A DNA stretch of 64,000 bases from assembly GCF_000974445.1 (NCBI RefSeq), contig NZ_BBOJ01000017.1, positions 1-64,000 on the forward strand, written 5' to 3'. Each line of letters starts with the position of its first letter. The stretch's first letter is position 1. This DNA is from Lentzea aerocolonigenes (GTDB lineage: Bacteria; Actinomycetota; Actinomycetes; Mycobacteriales; Pseudonocardiaceae). Under the pieces are notes generated by a model. That model was not told the origin of the DNA and made no database searches. It saw only the letters and a list, made by a program, of their open reading frames with translations. Shown here piece by piece: positions 16,329-27,412 of this stretch. The translations under genes were made by a program, and so were the position numbers.

Positions 16329-17480
16329 TTACCGGCCGGCGCGACTTCCGTCGGCCTTCGTCGCCCACCACTTGCCGCCAACGCCCTGCCCGTTGGCATC
16401 GCCGCAGACCTTGTCACCTGAGAAGAGGTACTGCGGCCATCCGGCGATGGTGAGCTGTTTCTTCCCGTCCCGCTCGATCGTCCCCACGAGGGCGGAATCC
16501 ACGCCCTGCACCTGGAAACCCTCGCTGACGTAAGCGGGCGGCCATTGCACCGCGCAGTCGCCGGAGCAAGTGCTCTTCGACGGGTCCGCGGTGTCGTTGT
16601 CGAACCGGTAGAGCGTCATGCCCGCGGAGTCCGTGGCGATGACGCCCAGATCCCCGACGGTCGCACTGGTGAGCGCGATCGCCTTGTTCTGCTGGGCCTT
16701 CTTGCCGTCGGTGGCGGTGGCGAACCACTTCGGCACCGTGACGCCCTTGGCCTCACCGGGCTTGGTGTCGTTCTTGAACGTGTACTGCGGCCAGTTCGCG
16801 ACCGTGAGCTGTTTCTTGCCGTCCTTGCGGGTGATCGTGCCGAGCAGCTTCGGGTCGACGCCCTTCACGCGCGGCTGCTCGCCCTCCACGACGACCGGCG
16901 GCCAGCTCTCGGCGCACCCACCGTCGCAAAAGGACTCACCGGGCTTGTCGCCGTCGAACCGGTAGAGCGTGAGGCCCGCGTCGTTGGTCAGCACCGCGCC
17001 GAGTCCCGCGATGACCCCGGTGCGGGCGGCGAGCCGGGTGCGTTCACCGTTCTTGCCGGTGACGAACCACTTGCCCTGCAGGCCCTGCCCCTTGGTCTGG
17101 CCGGGTTCGGTGTCCTTGGCGAACCGGTACTGCGGCACGCCGTCGACGGTGAGCTGACGGCTGCCGTCCTTGCGGACGATGCTGCCGACCGCATCCACGC
17201 CCTCCGCCGTGAAGTTCTCGTCGGCGACGGTCGCCGGTGGCCACGCGGCGGCGCACTCACCGTCGCAAGTGGACTCGTTCGGCTTGTCGCCGTCGAACCG
17301 GTAGAGGGTGAAGCCCTTGGCGTCGGTGACGACCGGACCGAGGTCGTCGATCTCGGCGACCTTCAGCGCCACCACGCTTTCCTGCTTCTGCGCGACCGGC
17401 CTGCTCTCCGGGACGGCGGTGCAGGCGGTCAGCGGGACCAACCCCAGCGCGACGACCGCAACACCTTTGCGGATCATCAT
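16329..17480 (-). CDS. Secreted lipoprotein with three 'secreted repeat' (Lipoprotein_15-like) modules
   Basis: A 383-residue lipoprotein with signal peptide and lipobox PLTAC. Three repeats of roughly 110 residues follow. Each has GFTLYRFDGDKP-type and CDGECAAAWPP-type segments with a CxxxC pair, then KKQLTVANWPQY. It resembles the SCO0930-like actinobacterial repeat lipoproteins of unknown, possibly redox or metal-related, role. AGGAGG at 17484-17489 lies three bases from the first ATG and six from the second (17477), so the second may be the true start. A single gene, anchored outside the membrane. Confidence 0.87.
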   Translation of the reverse strand: MMIRKGVAVVALGLVPLTACTAVPESRPVAQKQESVVALKVAEIDDLGPVVTDAKGFTLYRFDGDKPNESTCDGECAAAWPPATVADENFTAEGVDAVGSIVRKDGSRQLTVDGVPQYRFAKDTEPGQTKGQGLQGKWFVTGKNGERTRLAARTGVIAGLGAVLTNDAGLTLYRFDGDKPGESFCDGGCAESWPPVVVEGEQPRVKGVDPKLLGTITRKDGKKQLTVANWPQYTFKNDTKPGEAKGVTVPKWFATATDGKKAQQNKAIALTSATVGDLGVIATDSAGMTLYRFDNDTADPSKSTCSGDCAVQWPPAYVSEGFQVQGVDSALVGTIERDGKKQLTIAGWPQYLFSGDKVCGDANGQGVGGKWWATKADGSRAGR

Positions 17481-17550
17481 GAACCTCCTGGCTCTTGCCC
17501 TCCGACGCCAGACACACGCAGAGAACCCCAGAACGGTTCAATCTTTTTCC

Positions 17551-18723
17551 TCAGTCGCCCTGACCTGCGAACATGGCGCGTTTGAGGGCAGGAACGGCGC
17601 TCGCGGTCCGCAGCACGGTCTTGAAGATCGTCCGTGCGACCGGGCTGCCGTCGGCGAACTGACGGGCCGCCTTCAGCGAGGCGCGGACCGCCGCGAACCC
17701 GTAGTCGTACATCTGGGCTTCATACCTGGCGATCGAGTCACCGCCCTCGACGATGCACCGCGCGAGCAGTTGAGCGTCCCGCAACGCGACGTTCGCCCCG
17801 ATGCCCATCATCGGCGTCATCGCGTGGATCGCGTCACCGAGCAACGTGACGTTCGTGGGCTGCCAGCGCTCGATCTGCTTCGCCGACCGGATGCGCCACT
17901 CGCTGACCGTCTCGACCGGCGAGGAGGACACGACCCGTTGCAGCTCAGGGCTCCACCGCGAGATCCGGTGGAGGACCTCGCGTTGCAGGTCCATCCCGTC
18001 GTGGATCTCCATGTCCGCGGCGGCGTAGGCCCACATCAGGTACGGCCGGACGTTGTCGAACAGCAGGCCCTCCGAGTCGGTGACGCCCAGTCCGTCGTGC
18101 GCGGCGAGGAACATCCCCGCCCGGCCCGCCGGGATGACCGAGTTGGCCCTGACGACCAGCTCCGACGGCAGCCAGGGGTTCTCGTCGAGGAACAGCTTCC
18201 CCGCGATCGCCGTGACGCCGACGTCCTCGGTGCCCGCGTGCGGCAGGTACTGCTTGCGCACGCGCGACCGGATCCCGTCCGCGCCGACCAGCACGTCGCA
18301 CTCCGCCGTGGTGCCGTCCTCGAAGCAGAGCTTGATGTCGCCGTTCTGCTCGTACCGTTCGAACCTCTTCCCGAACTGGACGTCCAGGCCGTCCAGCAGC
18401 ACCTGCCTGAGCGTGATGCGGCTCGCCGAGTAGTGCTGCTCCGTCTCCGGGTCCAGCACCAGCAACGGCTTGAGCTGGTCCGTCACGAAGCCGAACCCGT
18501 TGCCGCCGTGCCCCGCGCTGCGCTCGAACCGCGCCCAGTTCGCCGCGGGCAGGCACTCCCGCAGCGCAGCGGCACCGTGCGGGTTGATGTGCACCCGGTA
18601 CCCCTGCTGGCGGTCCGTCCGCGACAGCTCGCGCTCGTACACCGCCACGTCCACGCCGGCCTTGCGCAACCCGTGCGCCAGGCACAGCCCGCCGATTCCC
18701 CCACCGACCACTGCGATTCTCAT
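17551..18723 (-). CDS. FAD-dependent aromatic-type monooxygenase
   Basis: A 390-residue flavoprotein hydroxylase. The N-terminal Rossmann motif is VVGGGIGGLCLAHGL, the DG motif is VGADGIRSRVR, and the second FAD motif is LLGDAIHAMTPMMGIGANVA. It would hydroxylate or epoxidise a small, probably aromatic, substrate with NAD(P)H. I choose ATG 18723 (MRIAVVGG). It is divergent from a TetR regulator with two matching operators between them, so substrate-induced derepression is likely. Confidence 0.9.
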   Translation of the reverse strand: MRIAVVGGGIGGLCLAHGLRKAGVDVAVYERELSRTDRQQGYRVHINPHGAAALRECLPAANWARFERSAGHGGNGFGFVTDQLKPLLVLDPETEQHYSASRITLRQVLLDGLDVQFGKRFERYEQNGDIKLCFEDGTTAECDVLVGADGIRSRVRKQYLPHAGTEDVGVTAIAGKLFLDENPWLPSELVVRANSVIPAGRAGMFLAAHDGLGVTDSEGLLFDNVRPYLMWAYAAADMEIHDGMDLQREVLHRISRWSPELQRVVSSSPVETVSEWRIRSAKQIERWQPTNVTLLGDAIHAMTPMMGIGANVALRDAQLLARCIVEGGDSIARYEAQMYDYGFAAVRASLKAARQFADGSPVARTIFKTVLRTASAVPALKRAMFAGQGD

Positions 18724-18734
18724 GTCGCCAAGTT

Positions 18735-18750
18735 TCAACCGCTTGGTTGA
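18735..18750. promoter_or_regulatory. TetR operator copy 1
   Basis: TCAACC-GCTT-GGTTGA is a 16-bp palindrome with perfect 6-bp arms. It lies between the divergent monooxygenase and TetR genes, 12 bases from the monooxygenase start. Copy 2 follows with a centre-to-centre distance of 21 bp, two helical turns. Confidence 0.8.
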
Positions 18751-18755
18751 TTAAG

Positions 18756-18771
18756 TCAACCCGTTGGTTGA
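18756..18771. promoter_or_regulatory. TetR operator copy 2
   Basis: TCAACC-CGTT-GGTTGA has the same arms as copy 1. It overlaps a TTGAC(A) hexamer at 18768-18773. A TACCGT box at 18787-18792 lies six bases before GTG 18799, so repression of the TetR gene itself is plausible. Confidence 0.8.
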
Positions 18772-18792
18772 CACCGGCCGGTCGGCTACCGT

Positions 18793-19395
18793 GTGACGGT
18801 GGATCAACGCCGCTCTCCCAGCGCTTCCGAACGCAAGCGCGACCCGGAACGCACGCGGGCCCGCATCCTGGAGGCGGCCGCGGCGGAGTTCGGCGCGAAG
18901 GGCTACGCGGCCACGCGCACGACGGACATCGCGGCGCGCGCGGGCGTGAACAAGCAGCTGATCTCGTACTACTTCGGCGGCAAAGAGGGGCTGTACAAGG
19001 AGATCGCCACGAGCTGGCACAACGACGCGGCCGAGATGGCGAGCCAGGAGCAGCCGCTGGACCAGGTGCTCGCGAACTTCGTGGCGACCACGCTCACCGA
19101 CCAGGGCCGGCTGTGGGCCTGGTCGAACCTCGCCGGTGACAGCCCGCCCACCGACGAGGCTTTTCTGCGCGCCCAGGTCGAGCAGATGCGGGACCGGCAG
19201 AAGGCGGGCGAGCTCCCGGCGGACCTGGATCCCGGTTTCCTGCTGCTGGTGCTGATGGCCGCGGCGTCCGCACCGTTGACCCTGCGGCACACCGCGAGCC
19301 AGATCACCGGAGAGGACCCGGCGACACCGGAGTTCGCGTCGAAGTACGCGGAACAGCTGGCGCTGCTGGTGCGCCACCTGTCCAGCCGGAGCTGA
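18793..19395 (+). CDS. TetR-family regulator
   Basis: A 200-residue repressor. The N-terminal helix-turn-helix contains ARILEAAAAEFGAKGYAATRTTDIAARAGVNKQLISYYFGGKEGLY. The C-terminal ligand domain is all helical. The GTG at 18799 may be the real, leaderless start; 18793 is the longer form. It is divergent from the FAD monooxygenase, and the twin operators suggest it represses that gene and itself. The ligand is unknown. Confidence 0.93.
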   Translation: MTVDQRRSPSASERKRDPERTRARILEAAAAEFGAKGYAATRTTDIAARAGVNKQLISYYFGGKEGLYKEIATSWHNDAAEMASQEQPLDQVLANFVATTLTDQGRLWAWSNLAGDSPPTDEAFLRAQVEQMRDRQKAGELPADLDPGFLLLVLMAAASAPLTLRHTASQITGEDPATPEFASKYAEQLALLVRHLSSRS

Positions 19396-19408
19396 TTTCT
19401 TTCCCGGC

Positions 19409-19434
19409 GGAACCTGACGGAACCACTCGCCGTC
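19409..19434 (+). promoter_or_regulatory. Candidate ECF-sigma promoter of the VWA-like pair
   Basis: GGAAC (19409-19413), a 17-base spacer, then CGTC (19431-19434). The two boxes match the GGAAC-N16/17-CGT(C/T) pattern of actinobacterial ECF sigma factors for envelope stress. It is 40 bases upstream of GTG 19475. Confidence 0.4.
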
Positions 19435-19474
19435 TACTCGCAGAACATGACGCGCAGGGTCCAGGGGGAACGCG

Positions 19475-20659
19475 GTGAAACGCTGGCTGGCGGCGGCAGG
19501 TGCCGTCGTTCTGGTGCTGGGACTGGTGATCGGTGGCCTGTGGGTGCACCTGACTCCTGACCACCGCACGACTTTTCTGGTCGACGCTTCAGAGTCGTCC
19601 GGCTTCGGTGAGGTGGCGGACGCCGTCGGCACCGCCGCGGCGAACATGTCCGGTGAGGATTCGTTGGCACTGCGCCGGTTCGGTGGCGCGTGCGACGGGT
19701 CGAACACCGCTGAGCTCGTCACACCGGGTACCGGGCAGGCGGGCGAGATCGGTGACGCGGCCCGTGCGATCAAGCCTGAGGGCAAGGCGACGTTGCTGAG
19801 CGGGATGCTCGCGGCGATCGACGACTTCGCGCGCACGTATCCGTTCCGCGGCTCTGTCTCGAATCGCGTCGTCGTGGTCGCGCGCGGTGGCGCCGACACC
19901 TGCGGCAAGAACGCCGACGAGATGCGGGCGATCATGCGGGACCACCTCTCGCGCACCGGCGTGAAGATCGACTTCCGGTTCGTCGGCCACCGGCTGACTC
20001 CGGAGCAGGTCAAGGTCCTCAACGCGGTCGCGGCCGCCGCCGACGCGCAGAAACCGCGGCTCACCAAGACTTCGGACGAGCTGGTCACGACGATGAAGGA
20101 GATCTCGGCACCCGCGAACCTGCCGGTCAAGACCGCGCCGTGCGACATGGTCTCCCCCGAGTCGCTCGCGGCCAAGTACCTGCCGGAGCCCGGCCTGACG
20201 TACTTCGACGTGAAGTGCGAGCAGGACCGCTACGTGCTCGCGACGCTGAACACGCCGAAGCGCGAGGCGCAGGACCTGCCGGTCGTGTTCGAGTTCGAGA
20301 ACGACACGTGGCAGAAGACCATGGCGCAGACCGACCTGCCGTGCGGTCAGGTGCCGAAGGAGGTCTGGAAGGCGTGGAACTTCGACTGTCTCCAGGAACC
20401 GGTCATCTGCCGTGAGGGCCAGCGGAAGGTCACCGTCCTGAGCGGCCGGCTCGACTGCCCGGCCGCGCTCGACGTCGCGGACCGCTACAAGGTGGCGATC
20501 GACGCCGGTCAGGTGGCGGGACAGCTCCTGCTCTGGGAGTCCGGTGACTGGACCTGTTCCTGGCCGTACGAAGACGGGCTCGCACACGCGCAGGTGCCGC
20601 TGAAGTGCGCCCGGTCGAGCGACAAGGCCGTCGTCCAGATCGGTGACTACCAGCGGTGA
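19475..20659 (+). CDS. Membrane-anchored VWA-like protein, copy 1
   Basis: A 394-residue protein with an N-terminal membrane anchor (residues 6-27, AAAGAVVLVLGLVIGGLWV). A VWA-like domain follows: FLVDASES resembles the MIDAS DxSxS motif, and VVVVARGGADTC marks a later strand. The C-terminal 190 residues hold several Cys and no recognised domain. I do not know its function. The next gene is a close paralogue in tandem; 270 bases are identical between them (19652-19921). Copy 1 carries an extra C-terminal region of about 90 residues. GTG start with GGGGGAACGCG upstream. Confidence 0.7.
   Translation: MKRWLAAAGAVVLVLGLVIGGLWVHLTPDHRTTFLVDASESSGFGEVADAVGTAAANMSGEDSLALRRFGGACDGSNTAELVTPGTGQAGEIGDAARAIKPEGKATLLSGMLAAIDDFARTYPFRGSVSNRVVVVARGGADTCGKNADEMRAIMRDHLSRTGVKIDFRFVGHRLTPEQVKVLNAVAAAADAQKPRLTKTSDELVTTMKEISAPANLPVKTAPCDMVSPESLAAKYLPEPGLTYFDVKCEQDRYVLATLNTPKREAQDLPVVFEFENDTWQKTMAQTDLPCGQVPKEVWKAWNFDCLQEPVICREGQRKVTVLSGRLDCPAALDVADRYKVAIDAGQVAGQLLLWESGDWTCSWPYEDGLAHAQVPLKCARSSDKAVVQIGDYQR
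19652..19921 (+). repeat. 270-bp perfect direct repeat, copy 1
   Basis: Identical base for base to 20848-21117 (offset 1196), including third codon positions, while flanking coding sequence has diverged. This implies recent gene conversion between the two VWA-like genes. Confidence 0.9.
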
Positions 20660-20670
20660 GAAGGATTCGG

Positions 20671-21612
20671 ATGAAGCGCTGGCCGGCGGCAGCGGGTGCC
20701 GTCGTTCTGGTGCTGGGACTGGTGATCGGTGGCCTGTGGGTGCACCTGACCCCGGACCACCGCACGACTTTCCTGGTCGACGCCTCCGAGTCGTCCGACT
20801 TCCGCGAGGTGGCGGACGCCGTCGGCACCGCCGCAACGACCATGCCGGGTGAGGATTCGTTGGCACTGCGCCGGTTCGGTGGCGCGTGCGACGGGTCGAA
20901 CACCGCTGAGCTCGTCACACCGGGTACCGGGCAGGCGGGCGAGATCGGTGACGCGGCCCGTGCGATCAAGCCTGAGGGCAAGGCGACGTTGCTGAGCGGG
21001 ATGCTCGCGGCGATCGACGACTTCGCGCGCACGTATCCGTTCCGCGGCTCTGTCTCGAATCGCGTCGTCGTGGTCGCGCGCGGTGGCGCCGACACCTGCG
21101 GCAAGAACGCCGACGAGGTCCGTTCGCTCGTCGAGCAGCACACCGCCAAGGCCGGAGTGAAGATCGACTTCCGGTTCGTCGGCCACCGGCTCGCCCCGGA
21201 CCAGGTCAAGGCCCTCACCGCGATCGCCGCTGCCACCGAGGCGCAGCCCCCGCGTCTCACCAAGACCTCCGACGAGCTCGTGACCACTATGAAGGCGATC
21301 TCGGTGCCCGCCAACCTGGTGCCGCAGGAGACGCCCAAGCTGTGCGCGTCGGTGACCCTGGCGGTGCTCCAGCCGCTGCACCCGGTGAAGGACCAGCAGA
21401 AGCAGCCCGCGCGCCTCACCGAGCTCAACTGCCAGCAGGACCGGTTCGTGCTCGCCCAGGCGGACCTCGACCCCGGCACCGGCGTGTCGTTCCCGGTCAT
21501 GTTCGAGTTCAAGGACGAGGCGTGGCACTACGTGGTCGCCAGCTACGAGATGTTCTGCGGCGACGTGCCCAGTGAGGTGTGGGCGAAGTGGGGCGTGGGC
21601 TGCGTGCGCTGA
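20671..21612 (+). CDS. Membrane-anchored VWA-like protein, copy 2
   Basis: A 313-residue paralogue of the gene just upstream. It shares the anchor, the FLVDASES MIDAS-like motif and the GGADTC strand. After about residue 200 the two sequences differ: this copy has a shorter C-terminal part with Cys in PKLCASV, LNCQQDRF, MFCGDV and GVGCVR. AAGGA lies six bases before ATG 20671, 11 bases after copy 1, so they form an operon. It is probably exposed outside the membrane. Function not recognised. Confidence 0.7.
   Translation: MKRWPAAAGAVVLVLGLVIGGLWVHLTPDHRTTFLVDASESSDFREVADAVGTAATTMPGEDSLALRRFGGACDGSNTAELVTPGTGQAGEIGDAARAIKPEGKATLLSGMLAAIDDFARTYPFRGSVSNRVVVVARGGADTCGKNADEVRSLVEQHTAKAGVKIDFRFVGHRLAPDQVKALTAIAAATEAQPPRLTKTSDELVTTMKAISVPANLVPQETPKLCASVTLAVLQPLHPVKDQQKQPARLTELNCQQDRFVLAQADLDPGTGVSFPVMFEFKDEAWHYVVASYEMFCGDVPSEVWAKWGVGCVR
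20848..21117 (+). repeat. 270-bp perfect direct repeat, copy 2
   Basis: Second copy of the block at 19652-19921. It encodes the central part of the VWA-like domain. Confidence 0.9.
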
Positions 21613-21628
21613 TGCCGGGCTTTCGCCG

Positions 21629-22111
21629 CTACTGAGCCTCGCGGCGGCTCGCGGCCTGCGCCTCGAGCTGCTGCTTCAGGCCCTTGAGGCCACCGCGCAT
21701 CATCAGGTCGTGGTTGCCGCGGAAGAACGGCCTGGCGATCAGCACCAGCCGCCGCAGCAACGCCTTGTTGACCACGACCTCCTGGTCGAACAGGAGGTCC
21801 GTGCCGCCGTCCTTGCCGATGATCTCCCAGCTGGCGAAGCCTTCGAGATCACCGGACAACGTGGCGCGCAGGAGACCGGCCTGCTGGTTCCTGATGCTGT
21901 GCTTGACCTGCACGACGAGGTCGAACGGCAGGAACGAACGGCACCGGAGCTCGCCGGTCTCGTCGTCGATCTTGGTGGCCGCGCGCACCTCCGGCCACCA
22001 CACCGGGTAGTTCGCGATGTCGGACAGCACCTCGTACACGGCGAACGGAGGCGCGTCGACGTGCCACACGCTGCGGAAGCGATAGCGGTTGAGTGACACG
22101 GCCGCCATCAT
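21629..22111 (-). CDS. SRPBCC (START/polyketide-cyclase-like) family protein
   Basis: A 160-residue helix-grip protein. The pattern FRSVWHVDAPPFAVYEVLSDIANYPVWWPEV is the classical opening of SRPBCC lipid or polyketide binding folds. A C-terminal helix (LMMRGGLKGLKQQLEAQA) closes the pocket. ATG 22111 is followed by a second ATG at 22108. It is probably a small hydrophobic-ligand binding protein; no ligand can be assigned. It lies alone between the VWA pair and the uvrA operon. Confidence 0.85.
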   Translation of the reverse strand: MMAAVSLNRYRFRSVWHVDAPPFAVYEVLSDIANYPVWWPEVRAATKIDDETGELRCRSFLPFDLVVQVKHSIRNQQAGLLRATLSGDLEGFASWEIIGKDGGTDLLFDQEVVVNKALLRRLVLIARPFFRGNHDLMMRGGLKGLKQQLEAQAASRREAQ

Positions 22112-22227
22112 CCCGGATAGCTCGTTCGAGTGACAGTTTCTCGACCAAACTCACAGGATCGGGAAATTCCTCACGGCGTGGGATCCGGCTCAAGCGGGCC
22201 TCGAGCGTCCCACCAGGCCGTTCGTGT

Positions 22228-22409
22228 TCACTTGCCGGCGAGGCGGGGGAACCGTTCCAGGGTCCGCACCCAGCCGACAGCCGCGGCTCGGCGGAGTGCC
22301 TGCTCCGACGAGTCGAGCACCTCAACGAGGTTGACGCGTCGCGCCGTGGGCTCACCGCGCGACGCCTGAAGGATGCGCTCGCGGTGGGCCAGCGCATCGA
22401 GTGGAATCA

Positions 22410-22413
<4 letters not shown>
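22228..22413 (-). CDS. Small 61-aa protein translationally coupled to uvrA
   Basis: An Arg-rich protein (RERILQASRGEPTARRVNLVEV...RRAAAVGWVRTLERFPRLAGK). It is not recognised. GTG at 22413 overlaps the uvrA stop as GTGA, an arrangement typical of coupled translation, and codons mostly end in G or C like the neighbours. No membrane segment. It could be a small DNA-repair accessory or simply a conserved hypothetical; homologue conservation downstream of uvrA would decide. Confidence 0.5.
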
Positions 22414-25289
<2,876 letters not shown>

Positions 25290-25337
25290 TGGGGTCCCTT
25301 CGGCTGCGATCGGCGGGTCACTCACGCCACACTCTTC

Positions 25338-25351
25338 CGAACAAGCGTTCG
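25338..25351. promoter_or_regulatory. LexA (SOS) box upstream of uvrA
   Basis: CGAAC-AAGC-GTTCG matches the Gram-positive/actinobacterial SOS box (CGAAC-N4-GTTCG) exactly. It lies 13-50 bases upstream of the two possible uvrA starts, next to a TAGTAC -10-like box on the minus strand. Confidence 0.85.
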
Positions 25352-25514
25352 AAGCGTACTAGCATCGTTCCGGAGGCTGCGACCGACCCGCCGACCATGC
25401 TAGGGGCGACCCCTGACAAAAACGGTTCCGGGCGCTGTCGCATTCCCCTGAGCTGGGTTTACTCCTAGGCTGGTCACTTCGATCAGAAGCCTCAACGTCG
25501 GGGAGAGGCAACAC

Positions 25515-26267
25515 ATGACCTACACGCCGTCCACGCAGCACACGTCGGTACCTGCCCCGCGAGGTGTGCCGGACCGGCACATCAACGCGGTGCGCCAGGC
25601 GACGGACGTGCTGTACGAGGTCGTCGAGGAGCTGGACGAGGCCGCGATGCGCGGCCGGAGCCTGCTCCCCGGCTGGACCCGCGGACACGTCATCACCCAC
25701 CTCGCGCGCAACGCCGACGCGCTGGTGAACCTGCTCACCTGGGCGCGGACCGGGGTCGAGCACCAGGCCTACGCGTCGCGGGCGGACCGCGACGCGGACA
25801 TCGAGGAGGGCTCCCGCCGGATCCTGCAGGTGATCAAGGCGGACCTGGACTCCGCGTGCCTGCGGTTCGAGGCCGCGTGCCGCGAGATGCCCGCGCACGC
25901 GTGGCGTTCCGAGGTCACCGCGCCCAAGGGCCAGGCGATCCCGGCGTCCACGGTGCCGTTGTTCCGGCTGCGGGAGATCTGGATCCACCTGATCGACCTG
26001 AACGCCGGGGTCGGGTTCGACGACCTGCCCGCCGACTTCGTGGAGGAGTTCCTCGACGACGCCGTGAAGCAGTTCGAGGGCAGGGTCGACCCGATCAGCA
26101 TCGAGGTGACCCTGCCCGACGGTGCTCAGCGCATCTGGAAGGTCAACGGCCCGGCGAGCCGCAGCTCGGTGAGCGGGTCGGCGAGCGCCGTCCTCGGGTG
26201 GCTGACCGGCAGGACGGACGGCGCCGGCCTGCGCGGTGAACTGCCGGAGCTGCCCGACTGGCTCTGA
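25515..26267 (+). CDS. Mycothiol-dependent maleylpyruvate isomerase family protein
   Basis: A 250-residue DinB-like protein. The metal motif region LLPGWTRGHVITHLARNADAL and the later REIWIHLIDLNAG carry the His residues of the mycothiol maleylpyruvate isomerase N-terminal domain. The C-terminal sub-domain (DGAQRIWKVNGPA...SVSGSASAVLGWLTGR) is the MDMPI C-terminal part. It uses mycothiol, the actinobacterial thiol. The exact substrate may differ from maleylpyruvate. GGGAGAGG precedes ATG 25515. Its last 142 bases are antisense to the acyltransferase gene. Confidence 0.9.
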   Translation: MTYTPSTQHTSVPAPRGVPDRHINAVRQATDVLYEVVEELDEAAMRGRSLLPGWTRGHVITHLARNADALVNLLTWARTGVEHQAYASRADRDADIEEGSRRILQVIKADLDSACLRFEAACREMPAHAWRSEVTAPKGQAIPASTVPLFRLREIWIHLIDLNAGVGFDDLPADFVEEFLDDAVKQFEGRVDPISIEVTLPDGAQRIWKVNGPASRSSVSGSASAVLGWLTGRTDGAGLRGELPELPDWL

Positions 26268-27274
26268 GTCAGGAGCCTGTAGGCGGGTCGTTCGACGAAC
26301 CTGGTCATCGCCCAGCCGAGCACCAGCGCCGAGGTGAAGAACCCGGCGATCAGCCACCAGGACCGCAGCCCAACGGCGTGCATGCGGTCCATCACCACGG
26401 TGCCGATCTGCTCGTGCACGAGGTAGACCCCGTACGAGATGCCGGCGAGCCAGGTGATCGGCTTGGCGATGGGTTCGAAGAACACCCAATCGGGTCCAGC
26501 GGCCGCTGCGCACACCATGAGTAGCAACACAGCGAAGCCGAGCGTAGATCCGTACTCGGTCGTGTGAATCGCCTGGGCTATCAGGGTGGCGACGAGCAGC
26601 GCCACGAGGTGCGGGGTCTTCAGGCGGTGCTTCGACCACAGCCAGATGGCGATCCCTGCGGCGAACAACTGCGCCCTGTGCAGCGCGAAACCGTTGTAGA
26701 CCGTGAAGAGCGTGTGCGAATGGTTCAGCAACGGGCGCAGCAGCAGCGGCGTGATGATGAGCGCCCAAAGGAAGACACGGAGCTTCGTACCTCTTAGGAA
26801 CTTCACGAGCACCGCACCGGCGATGAACGCCGCGATCTGCACCGGCACGGTCCAGTAGGCGAAGTCGACGATGTTGACGTCCGGGAACCACTGGTTGATC
26901 AGCAGCAGGTTGTAGACGACGTCTCTGCTGTCGAGCTGGCTCCACCCCTCCGGCGCGACCCACCGCTGCACCGAGTACGTGAGCAACACCGCCGCCATGT
27001 ACGCCGGCAGCAGGCGCGCGAGTCTTCTCCACAGGAACTGCGCCGGCTTGCCGCTGTTGAGCGACGCACACGCGAAGAACGCCGAGACGACCATCAGCGT
27101 GCTGGCGCCCATCGACATGGGGAACGTGAACGGCAGCGGGCCGAGATCGGGGTGGCTGCTGACGCTGACGAGCGTCGCGTGGTGGAGCAACACGCACCCG
27201 ATGGCGACGACGCGAAGGACGTCCCAGCTGACCCTGCGGGCCGTCCGGGGCTTTGCTCGTTGCGCTGGAATCAC
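26126..27274 (-). CDS. Acyltransferase 3 family membrane protein
   Basis: A 382-residue integral membrane O-acyltransferase with about 10 hydrophobic segments. The N-terminal RVVAIGCVLLHHATL carries the catalytic His. Family members transfer acyl groups to sugars, lipids or antibiotics. ISYGVYLVHEQIG is a conserved late motif. The last 47 residues (Ser/Pro/Arg-rich, after RPAYRLLTQSQSG) are encoded antisense to the isomerase gene. They probably arose by loss of the earlier stop. The acceptor is unknown. Confidence 0.9.
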   Translation of the reverse strand: MIPAQRAKPRTARRVSWDVLRVVAIGCVLLHHATLVSVSSHPDLGPLPFTFPMSMGASTLMVVSAFFACASLNSGKPAQFLWRRLARLLPAYMAAVLLTYSVQRWVAPEGWSQLDSRDVVYNLLLINQWFPDVNIVDFAYWTVPVQIAAFIAGAVLVKFLRGTKLRVFLWALIITPLLLRPLLNHSHTLFTVYNGFALHRAQLFAAGIAIWLWSKHRLKTPHLVALLVATLIAQAIHTTEYGSTLGFAVLLLMVCAAAAGPDWVFFEPIAKPITWLAGISYGVYLVHEQIGTVVMDRMHAVGLRSWWLIAGFFTSALVLGWAMTRFVERPAYRLLTQSQSGSSGSSPRRPAPSVLPVSHPRTALADPLTELRLAGPLTFQMR

Positions 27275-27412
27275 GAGAGGCGGGGACCTGTTCGTTGGTT
27301 CTTTCGGCGTACTCGGGGGTCGGAGCTTGATCCTTACTTACCCTATGAGTGAGACCTGTATGCAACCTGAAGGTGTGCGTCTCGCCGCATCGAGCGACTA
27401 CCGTCTGCCACC

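Noticed and set aside
14354..16417. 687-codon minus-strand frame opposite the GH36 gene
   Set aside because: Repetitive Arg/Val/Glu shadow; the plus strand has all catalytic motifs.
18768..18792. TTGACA at 18768 as -35 for the TACCGT box
   Set aside because: The spacer would be only 13 bases, too short for a normal promoter.
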